Origin: Bacteroidota bacterium
GTDB taxonomy: Bacteria; Bacteroidota; Bacteroidia; UBA7662; CANHCV01
Length of the DNA stretch: 16,950 bases
Assembly: GCA_027488715.1 (NCBI GenBank)
Contig: JAIYBD010000043.1
Location: 1 to 16,950 of the forward strand
Direction of reading: 5' to 3'
Shown here: positions 1 through 8,340 of the stretch, in pieces
How positions within the stretch are numbered: position 1 is the first letter of the stretch
Layout of the letters: each line of letters opens with the position of its first letter
Notes under the pieces: generated by a model
What the model saw: the letters and a program-made list of their open reading frames with translations, nothing else
The model's database searches: none
Told to the model about the DNA's origin: nothing
Program-made: the position numbers and the translations under genes

Positions 1-1177
1 CGCTACCGTCGGGCGCATTGGTCACTTGGTTGTGGGCACTACTCATCCAAGCAAAAGCACCTACCGAATCGAACGTTGCACGGTACAAATACTCGCAGTA
101 ACTTGCCCATCCCTCATTCAACCATATATCACTCCAAGTGCCGCAGGTCACCAAATCGCCAAACCATTGGTGCGCCAATTCGTGCGAGGTTAAATCCGTT
201 CCAAATCCACCCATGGTACTCATGGTTTGGTGCTCCATCCCCCCTCCTAACTCGGCTTGAACGTGCCCGTACTTTTCTTTCCAAAATGGATAAAGGGAAA
301 ACATATTCGAAAATTGCTCCACCATCCGCGGGGTGCGGTCCAAACCCGTACGCACCACACTTAAGTTCGATTGTCCGGATGAGTTGTTGGCATTATAAAC
401 GTAATGTTGAATAAGAATACTATCGCCATTCATCGCCAATGGTTTGGCGAAGTTTCGGTATTCCAAATAGTTAGCACATCCAAAATGAATCAGGTAAAAA
501 ACAGTTTTCTCCCGTGTTTTCCATCGATATTTGGCTAAATTACCGGGAAGTGTATCAACCCCTTGCAATAAACCGTTCGAACCAACACGAGCCGGCAAGG
601 AACACGTTGCATGAAAATCAATGGAATCAATTTTGTCGTACAAATCTTGCTTGCAAGGCCACCATTGAATGGCTCCAAACGGTTCGCTCAAGGTCCAGGT
701 AACCGGAGTATTGTAGGTGTTATTGGTGCGATTGGTTACCGCTGAAAAGAATCCACTACCTTGTTGAGCACCACGATAATAAATAACAGATTGAATAGGA
801 GCCCCTACCGGAAGCGTTGTTGGAAGTGGAAAATATACCTCGGTGCCTGTTCGAACAGGAGTGATTCGAACTCCATTCACCCAAGCCGAATCGATGGTAA
901 CCAATGGTTCTAACTCCACCCAAAAAGAATCCATACTTGCCGTTGTAACCGCATCGCAAGTTACCTTTCCCGAAATTTGAACCGAAGTATTGCTCACTTG
1001 AAGATCAAAACCGTAGTGGTGCACATCGTAACCATCGCCCGAAGGCAACGTCCACCCCTGCACCCCTTCTGTACGATGAAAAGTAATGTGCTTGGAACAC
1101 CCACCGGGTTGATTCCATTGGGCCTTCATGAGAAATCCCCAGAAAATGAGGCAAACAAGGAGGGTAATTTTTTTCAT
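1..1177 (-). CDS. Secreted M1-family metallopeptidase (aminopeptidase N-like), C-terminus beyond window
   Basis: Reading the minus strand from ATG at 1177 gives 392 uninterrupted codons that run off the left edge. Residues 1-19 form a signal peptide (Lys-Lys, hydrophobic core, cleavage after KA before Gln20), so the protein is exported. An N-terminal beta domain is followed by the M1 catalytic signature: GGGMEHQ near 311-317 in place of the usual GAMEN exopeptidase motif, the zinc motif HELAH at 332-336, and NEGWA at 354-358 with Glu355 as third zinc ligand. M1 enzymes cleave N-terminal residues from peptides. The missing C-terminus could carry a type IX secretion sorting domain, which is common in this phylum but not visible here. 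It lies 29 bases downstream of the ABC transporter gene on the same strand, with its own -7-like box. The family call is firm; the substrate is unknown. Confidence 0.93.
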   Translation of the reverse strand, partial: MKKITLLVCLIFWGFLMKAQWNQPGGCSKHITFHRTEGVQGWTLPSGDGYDVHHYGFDLQVSNTSVQISGKVTCDAVTTASMDSFWVELEPLVTIDSAWVNGVRITPVRTGTEVYFPLPTTLPVGAPIQSVIYYRGAQQGSGFFSAVTNRTNNTYNTPVTWTLSEPFGAIQWWPCKQDLYDKIDSIDFHATCSLPARVGSNGLLQGVDTLPGNLAKYRWKTREKTVFYLIHFGCANYLEYRNFAKPLAMNGDSILIQHYVYNANNSSGQSNLSVVRTGLDRTPRMVEQFSNMFSLYPFWKEKYGHVQAELGGGMEHQTMSTMGGFGTDLTSHELAHQWFGDLVTCGTWSDIWLNEGWASYCEYLYRATFDSVGAFAWMSSAHNQVTNAPDGS

Positions 1178-1192
1178 GAAAAAGATTTTCGA

Positions 1193-1200
1193 CAAAAATA
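1193..1200 (-). promoter_or_regulatory. Bacteroidota -7-like box (TATTTTTG) before the M1 peptidase gene
   Basis: On the minus strand TATTTTTG matches the phylum's TAnnTTTG -7 consensus and ends 15 bases before the ATG at 1177. Upstream only a weak TTTC is found at a 22-base spacing in place of the -33 TTTG. The box sits in the 29-base gap after the ABC gene, so the peptidase may have its own promoter besides readthrough. Confidence 0.4.
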
Positions 1201-1206
1201 AACGAA

Positions 1207-2955
1207 TTACCCGTTGATTTCAGAAAATTGGTACTGCTTCTTGTAAAGTTTACTATACCGCCCCTGAGCAGCTAACAAGGATTCATGGGTTCCTTGCTCC
1301 ACAATCTTTCCTTTTTCCATCACCAAAATTTGGTCAGCATCTTGAATGGTACTCAATCGGTGGGCAATCACCAACGAAGTTCTTCCTGCTGTGATGGCCT
1401 TGGTAGCCTTTTGCAAAATCTCTTCGGTGAGACTATCAATATTGGCGGTAGCTTCATCCAAAATCAAAATTTGCGGATTGTACACCATGGCGCGAAGGAA
1501 AGCAATCAGCTGTCGTTGTCCAGCACTCAAAGCCGAACCCCGCTCTTTTACCTGGTACTCATAACCACCGGGAAGTCGTTGAATAAATTGATCAATTCCT
1601 GTTTTTCGAGCCACATCGGCGACTTTCTCGAAGGGAATTTCTGCATTTTTCAAGGTAATATTTTCGAGAACGGTCCCAGAAAAAAGAAATACGTCCTGCA
1701 AAATCACTCCTAAATTTTTCTGATAGGCCTCTAATTGATAGTCTTGAATTTTCACTCCATCGACCTTGACCTCACCACTCAAAATTGGATAGGCACGCGA
1801 CAACACATTGATGAGGGACGTTTTCCCCGAACCGGTGGAACCAACCACCGCCCAAGTTTGTCCGGCCGGCAACGAAAACGAAATTCCATGTAGCACCTTT
1901 TGGCCGGCCAAATACTCAAATTCCAAATTTTCTACATCGATGTTACCCGTTAAAACTCCACAATCAATGGTTCCTTCGTCGTGCATCTGCTCCTGGTTAT
2001 CCAAAAGAGCGAACACCCTTTCCGAGGCCACCAAGCCCATTTGGAGATTGTTAAATCGATCGGCCAGCATGCGAACCGGACGAAAGAAAATATTGATGTA
2101 CATGATAAAAGCAATGATTTCACCGGGAGTAGCAAAACCAGCCAATGCCTCTTTACCTCCGTACCAAATCAATAAACCCAATGCAGCCGAAGAAATCACC
2201 TCCACCACTGGAAAGAAAACCGAGTAATAAAACACATTGTCCATGTTGGCTTTATTCAATCGGGTATTGATTTCCACGAAGGTTTGCCGTTCGCGTTTTT
2301 CTCGGCTAAATAGCTGAATGATGAGCATGCCCACGATCCGTTCCTGCAAAAAAGCATTGAGTTCGGTGGTGGCCTTTCTAACATCTCCGAACGATTTTTT
2401 TACGGCTTCCTTGAAAATATAGGTGGCCAACATCATCAAAGGAAAGGTGGTTAGGGTAACCAACGTCAATTTCCAATTCTCCAAGAACATCACCAAGAGC
2501 ACGGCAACCACCACCAACACATCGGAAATGATGTTCAATAATCCTTCCGAAAAAATTTGGGCAATGGTTTCGATATCGTTGATGGTACGTGTTGTTAAAG
2601 TTCCAATGGGAGTTTGGTCAAAAAAACGAAGCTTTAGCTTGGTGATGTGCTGATAAACTTGTTTCCGAAGGGCAAGAACGGCTTTTTGTCCGAGAAAATT
2701 CGCAGAAATCGTGTAGACATATCGAACCAACGCCTCTCCAACAAGCAATCCCAACATGGCCAGGGTGAGGTCCCACAAGGCCACTTGATCTTTATTCTGG
2801 ATAAAACCATCGACCGCTTTTTGTGAAAGCATGGGACGAACGATGGAAAGGTAGGAAAGGAGGAGCGCACTAAAAACCGTTCCCACCATGAGCCACCGGT
2901 AGGGTGAAATCAATTGGATAACTCGGGTAAGGTGGCTGTTTTTAGTCCATTTCAT
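1207..2955 (-). CDS. ABC exporter, transmembrane domain fused to ATPase (MsbA/MdlB-like half transporter)
   Basis: A 582-residue half transporter of normal length. Residues about 20-310 are the six-helix exporter domain, including the ERIVGMLIIQLFSRE coupling segment near 205-219. The ATPase domain follows: Walker A GSTGSGKTS at 372-380, Q-loop Gln420, signature LSAGQ at 476-480 (a usual variant of LSGGQ), Walker B ILILDE at 496-501 with catalytic Glu501, and switch His532. It should work as a homodimer or heterodimer in the inner membrane, exporting a lipid, peptide or drug. The ABCB/MdlB-type family is clear but the cargo is not. Its ATG overlaps the 3' end of truA by 14 bases, so it is probably co-transcribed with truA and translationally coupled. 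Confidence 0.93.
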   Translation of the reverse strand: MKWTKNSHLTRVIQLISPYRWLMVGTVFSALLLSYLSIVRPMLSQKAVDGFIQNKDQVALWDLTLAMLGLLVGEALVRYVYTISANFLGQKAVLALRKQVYQHITKLKLRFFDQTPIGTLTTRTINDIETIAQIFSEGLLNIISDVLVVVAVLLVMFLENWKLTLVTLTTFPLMMLATYIFKEAVKKSFGDVRKATTELNAFLQERIVGMLIIQLFSREKRERQTFVEINTRLNKANMDNVFYYSVFFPVVEVISSAALGLLIWYGGKEALAGFATPGEIIAFIMYINIFFRPVRMLADRFNNLQMGLVASERVFALLDNQEQMHDEGTIDCGVLTGNIDVENLEFEYLAGQKVLHGISFSLPAGQTWAVVGSTGSGKTSLINVLSRAYPILSGEVKVDGVKIQDYQLEAYQKNLGVILQDVFLFSGTVLENITLKNAEIPFEKVADVARKTGIDQFIQRLPGGYEYQVKERGSALSAGQRQLIAFLRAMVYNPQILILDEATANIDSLTEEILQKATKAITAGRTSLVIAHRLSTIQDADQILVMEKGKIVEQGTHESLLAAQGRYSKLYKKQYQFSEING

Positions 2956-3709
2956 GCGGAAAAATTTGAGGATTCACCCAAGACGGGTAAGTAACGCGGG
3001 TAAGAAACAAGCCATGGGCGGGAGCGGATGCTCCGGCTTGGGTTCGATCGTGCGCAAAGATAATTTGTTGAAATTGTTCTAGGGTAATTTTCTCTCTCCC
3101 CAATTCCACCAATGTACCCACCATAGCGCGAACCATATTCCGCAGAAAACGATTGGCGGTAAAATGGAAAATCAGTTTCTGCGGCAACACTTCCAAGCGG
3201 GCCTCGGTAACGCAACACCGAAAATTATTCACGACCACGTTTGACTTGCAAAAACTCGAAAAATCTTGATCTCCGAGCAGCAGATTTAACCCTGCATTTA
3301 GGTGTTCAAGTTGAAGAGGATACGGAATATACCAAGCCAGATCGGTTTGAAACGGATTTCGGTGGGTGCAGATGTGGTATTCGTAGGAACGAGCGATGGC
3401 CGAAAAGCGAGCATGGGCTTCGGGATGCACCTCGAAAATATTCTGAATGGAAATGTCAATCGGGAGATTCCCTTGAAGGGCTTTTTGAAAATCGACCGGC
3501 AACGTTTCCGGGGAATCGAAATGCGCAAAAAATTGAGTAGCGTGTACCCCGGTATCGGTTCTCCCCTGCCCCATGCTTTGGATTGTGGTTTTCAACAGTT
3601 TGCTGAGAGCGGCATCCAAAACTTCTTGAACGGTGATCGCGTTCGGTTGAATTTGCCAACCGTGGTAATTTTTTCCAAAATATTTCAACTCAATGAAAAA
3701 ACGCTTCAC
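2942..3709 (-). CDS. truA: tRNA pseudouridine(38-40) synthase TruA
   Basis: TruA converts uridines 38-40 of the tRNA anticodon arm to pseudouridine. The proposed start is GTG at 3709, giving 255 residues and an N-terminus (MKRFFIELKYFGKNYHGWQ) that matches where the family begins. The only longer reading, to 3781, adds 24 residues without family similarity. GRTDTGVHA at 49-57 holds catalytic Asp52, and FLRNMVRAMVGTLVELG near 190-206 is the second conserved block. The C-terminus overlaps the downstream ABC gene by 14 bases. A -7-like box, TACCTTTG, ends only four bases before the GTG, so the transcript may be almost leaderless. Function is secure; the start codon is likely but not certain. Confidence 0.95.
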   Translation of the reverse strand: MKRFFIELKYFGKNYHGWQIQPNAITVQEVLDAALSKLLKTTIQSMGQGRTDTGVHATQFFAHFDSPETLPVDFQKALQGNLPIDISIQNIFEVHPEAHARFSAIARSYEYHICTHRNPFQTDLAWYIPYPLQLEHLNAGLNLLLGDQDFSSFCKSNVVVNNFRCCVTEARLEVLPQKLIFHFTANRFLRNMVRAMVGTLVELGREKITLEQFQQIIFAHDRTQAGASAPAHGLFLTRVTYPSWVNPQIFPHEMD

Positions 3710-3713
3710 AAAG

Positions 3714-3721
3714 CAAAGGTA
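3714..3721 (-). promoter_or_regulatory. Bacteroidota -7-like box (TACCTTTG) for truA
   Basis: TACCTTTG on the minus strand matches TAnnTTTG and ends four bases before the truA GTG. A TTTG lies upstream at a 25-base spacing, longer than the usual 19-21, so the -33 element is doubtful. It lies 17 bases from the oppositely oriented box of the DUF4293 gene. Confidence 0.4.
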
Positions 3722-3738
3722 AAACCGAATGAACCCTG

Positions 3739-3746
3739 TATTTTTG
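3739..3746 (+). promoter_or_regulatory. Bacteroidota -7-like box (TATTTTTG) for the DUF4293-trxB run
   Basis: TATTTTTG fits TAnnTTTG and lies 21 bases before the ATG at 3768. The intervening leader is A-rich, typical of Bacteroidota translation starts that lack a Shine-Dalgarno sequence. No TTTG is seen at the expected -33 distance. The box argues against the in-frame upstream ATG at 3729, which would precede the transcript start. Confidence 0.45.
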
Positions 3747-3767
3747 CAAATCAAAAAAAATAACGCC

Positions 3768-4268
3768 ATGTGGCAACGCATTCAAACCATCTATTTTTCA
3801 AGCTCTCTTTTGGCCCTCATCCTTGCTTCATTTACCTCCTTATTTTATCGGGAGTACGGGTCTGATCAAGAATTCGTACAATTGTTCGCAACGCACTTTC
3901 ATTACGTTCGCATCGTTGATGGAATTCATAATACCCTCGATCAAAATACTCCGCTCGTTGCCATGTTGCTGGGTTTTTCCATCTTGGGTACCGCCGCGGT
4001 AATTTATTTTTTCAAAAACAGAAAAATTCAAATCAAAATCTCGGGCTGGGTATTGATCATCCAATTGCTTTTGTTGGTTTCTGTTGTTGGATATTGGATG
4101 CTTTCTCTCCAAAGCGATGCTGAACACATCCGTATGGACAAATTGACCAAAAATCATCCCGAGATGGGAACTTTCTTCCTCGTTGTTTCTCTTATTTCTT
4201 TGTTCCTCGGCCGAAGAAATGTTCAGAAAGATGAAGCCTTGGTTCGCAGCATCGACCGAATTCGTTAA
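3768..4268 (+). CDS. DUF4293 family integral membrane protein
   Basis: A 166-residue protein with four predicted membrane helices: about residues 7-27, 62-81, 91-112 and 134-149. It has the features of DUF4293, a family largely confined to Bacteroidota: an N-terminal MWQRIQTIY and a C-terminal KDEALVRSIDRIR. No biochemical role is established, and I see no catalytic motif. ATG 3768 is preferred over ATG 3729 because the extension is not family-like and a -7 box lies between them. It is followed after 23 bases by trxB, with which it is probably co-transcribed, and is divergent from truA. Confidence 0.85.
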   Translation: MWQRIQTIYFSSSLLALILASFTSLFYREYGSDQEFVQLFATHFHYVRIVDGIHNTLDQNTPLVAMLLGFSILGTAAVIYFFKNRKIQIKISGWVLIIQLLLLVSVVGYWMLSLQSDAEHIRMDKLTKNHPEMGTFFLVVSLISLFLGRRNVQKDEALVRSIDRIR

Positions 4269-4277
4269 AAATAAGCT

Positions 4278-4285
4278 TAACTTTA
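4278..4285 (+). promoter_or_regulatory. Possible -7-like box (TAACTTTA) before trxB
   Basis: TAACTTTA differs from TAnnTTTG only in its last base and ends six bases before the trxB ATG at 4292. No TTTG is seen 19-23 bases upstream. It may let trxB be transcribed separately from DUF4293, but chance occurrence is quite possible. Confidence 0.25.
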
Positions 4286-4291
4286 CCACAC

Positions 4292-5230
4292 ATGAGTACC
4301 ATAGAACACACCTCCGTTTTGATCATCGGTTCAGGTCCTGCCGGATATACGGCAGCCATTTACGCGGCACGAGCTGGCCTCACACCCGTTTTATACCAAG
4401 GAATGCAACCCGGTGGTCAGTTGACCATTACCACCGAAGTGGATAATTTTCCTGGTTACCCCGATGGAGCCATGGGTCCAGAGATGATGGTGGATTTCGA
4501 AAATCAAGCGAAGCGCATGGGTGCCGACATCCGATTTGGATGGGTATCAAAGGTAGATTTATCGGCTTCGCCAAAACGGATTTGGATCAATGAAGAAACT
4601 GAGATGACGGCTGATGCCGTGATCATTTCCACCGGAGCTTCGGCCAAGTGGTTGGGATTGGATAGCGAACAGCGATTGAATGGGTTCGGAGTTTCAGCTT
4701 GTGCGGTTTGCGATGGGTTCTTCTTTCGTGGACAAGAAGTTGCCATTGTGGGTGCCGGAGATACCGCTGCCGAAGAGGCAACTTATCTAGCGAAATTGTG
4801 CAAGAAGGTCACCATGATTGTGCGTAAAGACAAAATGCGAGCTTCGGTGGCCATGCAGCAACGCGTGTTCAATACGCCCAACATCGAGGTGCTGTGGAAT
4901 ACTGAAACCGACGAAATTTTGGGCGAAAAAACGGTAGAGGCCGTGCGCGTTAAAAATTCGTTAACCGGAGAATTGACGACCATTCCCATCCAAGGATTTT
5001 TCGTGGCCATTGGTCATGAACCCAATACCGACTTGTTTAAAAATCAGTTGGATATGGATGAAAGCAGGTACTTGGTGGTTCAAGCGGGAACAACAAAAAC
5101 CAACATCCCTGGAGTTTTTGCCGCGGGAGATGTGGCCGACAAAACGTACCGACAAGCGATTACCGCGGCAGGAACGGGTTGCATGGCAGCCTTGGATGCA
5201 GAACGTTATTTAGCTTCAATCGGACATTGA
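4292..5230 (+). CDS. trxB: Thioredoxin reductase (NADPH)
   Basis: A 312-residue, normal-length, low-molecular-weight thioredoxin reductase, which passes electrons from NADPH through FAD and a redox disulfide to thioredoxin in the cytoplasm. Visible in order: FAD-binding GSGPAGYTAA at 13-22, GGQL at 41-44, active-site CAVC at 137-140 (Cys137/Cys140), NADPH-binding GAGDTAAEE at 154-162 with the VRKDKMRA specificity segment just after it, and the second FAD motif GVFAAGDV near 273-280. The start at 4292 fits the family's N-terminus. The TGA overlaps the ATG of the methyltransferase by one base (TGATG), implying coupled translation. Confidence 0.96.
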   Translation: MSTIEHTSVLIIGSGPAGYTAAIYAARAGLTPVLYQGMQPGGQLTITTEVDNFPGYPDGAMGPEMMVDFENQAKRMGADIRFGWVSKVDLSASPKRIWINEETEMTADAVIISTGASAKWLGLDSEQRLNGFGVSACAVCDGFFFRGQEVAIVGAGDTAAEEATYLAKLCKKVTMIVRKDKMRASVAMQQRVFNTPNIEVLWNTETDEILGEKTVEAVRVKNSLTGELTTIPIQGFFVAIGHEPNTDLFKNQLDMDESRYLVVQAGTTKTNIPGVFAAGDVADKTYRQAITAAGTGCMAALDAERYLASIGH

Positions 5231-6000
5231 TGCAGTTTTCACAACGTCCGCAATTTTCTTCCGGTGGGAATGAAAATCCAGATTTGGTTTACGGGATTCA
5301 CGCCGTAGAAACCTTGCTGCAATCGAAAAATCCGGTCAATAAGTTGATGGTTTCCAGGGATGAAAAATCCAATGCCATTCAATCCATTGTTCAGTACTGC
5401 CGAAAGGTTGATATTCCGGTTCAATACGTTCCGAAAGAAAAATTAAATCGATTAACTCGAGGGAACCACCAGGGCATTGTTGCATTAGCTTCTCCTATTT
5501 CATACCGAAAAATTGAAGATTTGATTCCGGTATTGAAGGCGCAAGGCAAGGGAATTCGTTTGATTGCGTTGGACGGCGTTACGGATGTTCGCAATTTGGG
5601 TGCGATTGGACGAACGGTGTATTGTGCAGGATTGAGCGGTTTAATTATTCCCGAAACCGGTAGCGGAAGCATCACGAGTGATGCGGTAAAAACCTCGGCT
5701 GGAGCCTTTTTGGAAATGCCCGTTTGCCGCGAAAAGAATTTGCGTAACACCCTACTTTACCTACAGGAACAAGATATTCGCATTGTTTGTATCACCGAAC
5801 ATGCCGAAAAAAAGATATCTGAAATTGACTTAACTGGGAACATTTGTTTGGTTTTTGGTTCGGAAGAGGAGGGCATTTCAACCATTGTTCGTAAAATTGC
5901 CGATCAAGAAGCAAAGCTTCCCATGGCAGAAAACGTGGTAGGCTCCTACAATGTTGGTATTGCCGTAGGAATGACTATTTTTTCAATGATGAATGCATGA
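5230..6000 (+). CDS. rlmB: 23S rRNA 2'-O-ribose methyltransferase, RlmB/TrmH (SpoU) family
   Basis: A 256-residue SPOUT methyltransferase. The start at 5230 follows from the trxB stop and the family N-terminus. Residues about 20-95 are the RNA-binding substrate domain (VYGIHAVETLL at 20-30, GNHQGIVA at 78-85). The SpoU knot domain follows: motif 1 DGVTDVRNLGAIGRT at 115-129 with the conserved Asn and Arg, motif 2 LVFGSEEEGIS near 210-220, and motif 3 VGSYNVGIAVGM near 240-251, where SYNVGIA replaces the common SLNVSVA. RlmB methylates G2251 of 23S rRNA in E. coli. Sequence alone cannot exclude another TrmH-family target, so the symbol is provisional. It overlaps the ligase-like gene by four bases (ATGA). 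Confidence 0.88.
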   Translation: MQFSQRPQFSSGGNENPDLVYGIHAVETLLQSKNPVNKLMVSRDEKSNAIQSIVQYCRKVDIPVQYVPKEKLNRLTRGNHQGIVALASPISYRKIEDLIPVLKAQGKGIRLIALDGVTDVRNLGAIGRTVYCAGLSGLIIPETGSGSITSDAVKTSAGAFLEMPVCREKNLRNTLLYLQEQDIRIVCITEHAEKKISEIDLTGNICLVFGSEEEGISTIVRKIADQEAKLPMAENVVGSYNVGIAVGMTIFSMMNA

Positions 6001-7484
6001 TTAAAATTCTAGAGAACGATAACAAATATTTGGCTGCATTTTTTGGTTTCGCCATTTTGGGATTCATCGGTAATCCCTTAGTGTTGGGAATCTTTGCCTA
6101 TGTTTTGGTATTTATCGGACTTATTGATATTTTTCGTAACAATAATTCATCGGGTGAGGCCCATTTATACATGGGATTGTTTGGTACTTTGGAGTTATTT
6201 CTTCGAATGGCAAAATCAATTTCACCGCATGAAATTTCAAAATACACCATCATTATTTTTTCGCTATTCGGAATATTTTTCACGAGAAATCGAAGAAAAC
6301 CCAATGGCTTAGGCATATTTTTTATTGTATTAATGTTACCCTCTTTGGTTCGTGTTGATACCAATATGGAGATGTGGTTTGAAATCATTATGACCACGGT
6401 ATTGGGACCACTTGGATTAGGGACATTGTTGATTTATTTTTTCAGGTATGAAATGAATCGAATTGACATTCGAAATTTAATCCGTGCCATTTTACTTCCG
6501 GTTTCAAGCATTTTGGTTTACATTCAAACCAATACTGTTGCTTTCGATGAATTGGCCGATGTAAGTTACGTTTCAAGTAACTTTTCTCTTTCGGGAAATT
6601 TTGGTCCCAATCAGGTTTCGGTAATTATGGGGATTTCAGCCGGATTGCTTTTGTATTCGTTGTTTTTTGGGATTCCCATTTTCAAATACCGCATAATGGA
6701 CATGGCCATTTTAGGTTTTTGCGTATTCCGAGGATTTTTAACCTTTTCCAGAGGGGGGATATCAGTTCCATTTATTGCGTTTGGGTTCGTTGTCCTTCTA
6801 AGTTTTGTAAGGGTTCGTAATTTGCAGGCGTTGAAAAAAGGGATTTATTTGATTTTTGGCGCCCTAATCTTTTACCTTATCTTCTTATTAACCAATTCCT
6901 TAACAGGATCTGCCTTGGAAAAAAGGTATTCTGGTGAAACGGGGTCTTCCGAAAAAACAGGTGAGAAAGACATTCTATCGGGTCGAGATCAAATCATGTT
7001 TATTGATTTACAAATTTTTGCCGACAATTTATTGTTGGGTGTAGGCCCAGGCATGGCGAAACCCTTGAGGTATTATTACGGATTTGCCAACTCCGTGTCT
7101 GCTCACATTGAGTTTTCAAGGATTTTAGCTGAACACGGATTACTTGGATTACTTGCTATTTTCATTTACACGTTTATCATCGTTCGAAAACGAAATTATT
7201 GGAAAGCATTTCCCAATGAAACTTTTTTCCTTCTTTTCATTTGGTGGATTGGCTTTTTAAATTCCAATCACAATTCGTTTCGATTGGGGCTTACTGTCCT
7301 TTTTTTAGGGATGATTGTAGCGCGAATTCGAATTAAACCAGAATATTTCACCAAGCAAGCACGAAAAGTATTTCCAGAGGAATGGAAACAGTATGAAATT
7401 CAGAATGACAGGGCACTTGCGCCTAAAACCGCTGAATCTGATCCGGGTAAACGGCTTGAGACCAACATAACTTTTCCTCGGTAG
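5997..7484 (+). CDS. O-antigen ligase/polymerase-like (Wzy_C) polytopic membrane protein
   Basis: A 495-residue protein with about ten to twelve hydrophobic helices. The signature of the O-antigen ligase/polymerase superfamily is present: FSRGG near 251-255, a large loop ending in SGRDQIM, IFADNLLLGVGPG near 340-352, and a conserved His-Glu (SAHIEF near 370) with LAEHGLLGLL after it. Members join or polymerise undecaprenyl-linked glycans at the periplasmic face of the inner membrane. Whether this one is WaaL-like, Wzy-like or acts on another glycan is not decided by sequence. It starts inside the methyltransferase stop (ATGA). It is clearly more A+T-rich than its neighbours. Its last 28 residues are antisense to the conserved end of the ROK kinase gene. 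Confidence 0.8.
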   Translation: MIKILENDNKYLAAFFGFAILGFIGNPLVLGIFAYVLVFIGLIDIFRNNNSSGEAHLYMGLFGTLELFLRMAKSISPHEISKYTIIIFSLFGIFFTRNRRKPNGLGIFFIVLMLPSLVRVDTNMEMWFEIIMTTVLGPLGLGTLLIYFFRYEMNRIDIRNLIRAILLPVSSILVYIQTNTVAFDELADVSYVSSNFSLSGNFGPNQVSVIMGISAGLLLYSLFFGIPIFKYRIMDMAILGFCVFRGFLTFSRGGISVPFIAFGFVVLLSFVRVRNLQALKKGIYLIFGALIFYLIFLLTNSLTGSALEKRYSGETGSSEKTGEKDILSGRDQIMFIDLQIFADNLLLGVGPGMAKPLRYYYGFANSVSAHIEFSRILAEHGLLGLLAIFIYTFIIVRKRNYWKAFPNETFFLLFIWWIGFLNSNHNSFRLGLTVLFLGMIVARIRIKPEYFTKQARKVFPEEWKQYEIQNDRALAPKTAESDPGKRLETNITFPR

Positions 7485-8302
7485 ATTTCAAGCAGATTCT
7501 TTTCGAAAGCATGGTTAATTTTCTCGATGATCCATTCCCCCGATTGAGCCCAACCACCAAACAATACGATCATACTGGGGGAATGAATGGTAACAAAATT
7601 GGCCAAACTCATCCCTAAAATTTCAATGGAATGTTGCATGACTTCCGTTGCGATGGGATCTCCACTTTTCCAACGTTCTACAACATCCCTTGCCGATATA
7701 GTTTCCTGCATTTTGGATTTCTCTAAATACTGCTTGATGAGCGCTGTTGACGATGCATAAGCCTCCAAGCAACCATTTCTTCCGCAACCGCATGGCCGGC
7801 CGTTCGGCACAACCATAAAATGACCCAATTCGCCGGCCATACCATCCGACCCTAAGACCAACTTCCCATCAACAAACAACCCCGAGCCAACGCCAGTACC
7901 CAGCGTCATCATCAAAAAATTTGGATGATTTCTTGCATTTCCAAACACGTATTCACCACATGCTGCAGCATTGGCATCGTTGGAAACAACCGTTGGAACG
8001 CCAAACTTCTCCTCAAAAATACGTTTTAAAGGAACAACGCCCTTCCAAGGCAAATTAGGCGCAAACTCAATGGAACCTGTGTAATAATTTCCATTGGGCG
8101 CCCCAATTCCAATCCCAACCAATTCAAACTGAGGTGGAACTTTTTGAAATAATCGATCTGCCAACATCCAAGCCTCAGAAAATTGAATCATGGCTTCAGA
8201 ATCTTTCCATTCTACGGCCCTGCTCTCCTTACAAATGAAACCAAATGCAACATTGGTCCCCCCAATATCTATCCCTAAAATTACCTGTTTCCGCTTTTCC
8301 AT
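7400..8302 (-). CDS. ROK-family sugar kinase (glucokinase-like)
   Basis: A 300-residue ROK protein, which phosphorylates a hexose with ATP. ATP motif GIDIGGTN at 10-17; catalytic Asp109 in NDANAA; phosphate-binding GTGVGSG at 135-141; sugar-contact ExGH motif ELGH at 158-161 with Glu158 and His161; zinc-binding CGCGRNGC at 171-178. No N-terminal winged helix is present, so it is a kinase, not a NagC/XylR-type repressor. ATG 8302 is chosen; an in-frame TTG at 8323 would add only seven residues outside the family core. Glucokinase is the likeliest activity, but other hexoses such as fructose, N-acetylmannosamine or N-acetylglucosamine are possible. The gene diverges from cysS and its 3' end overlaps the ligase-like gene by 85 bases. 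Confidence 0.9.
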   Translation of the reverse strand: MEKRKQVILGIDIGGTNVAFGFICKESRAVEWKDSEAMIQFSEAWMLADRLFQKVPPQFELVGIGIGAPNGNYYTGSIEFAPNLPWKGVVPLKRIFEEKFGVPTVVSNDANAAACGEYVFGNARNHPNFLMMTLGTGVGSGLFVDGKLVLGSDGMAGELGHFMVVPNGRPCGCGRNGCLEAYASSTALIKQYLEKSKMQETISARDVVERWKSGDPIATEVMQHSIEILGMSLANFVTIHSPSMIVLFGGWAQSGEWIIEKINHAFEKNLLEIYRGKVMLVSSRLPGSDSAVLGASALSF

Positions 8303-8340
8303 TGGTCGAGTTTTGATTTCCAATTTCCATCAACAGGCTG

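Noticed and set aside
76..414. Plus-strand open frame of 112 codons
   Set aside because: It lies opposite the M1 peptidase, whose minus-strand frame carries HELAH and NEGWA; the plus-strand product has no family features.
1516..1530. ABC signature LSAGQ instead of LSGGQ as a possible defect
   Set aside because: Ala at the third position is found in working exporters of this subfamily, and Walker A, Walker B, catalytic Glu and switch His are all present.
1285..2227. Several plus-strand open frames of up to 142 codons
   Set aside because: They are antisense to the ABC transporter, which has all ATPase motifs intact.
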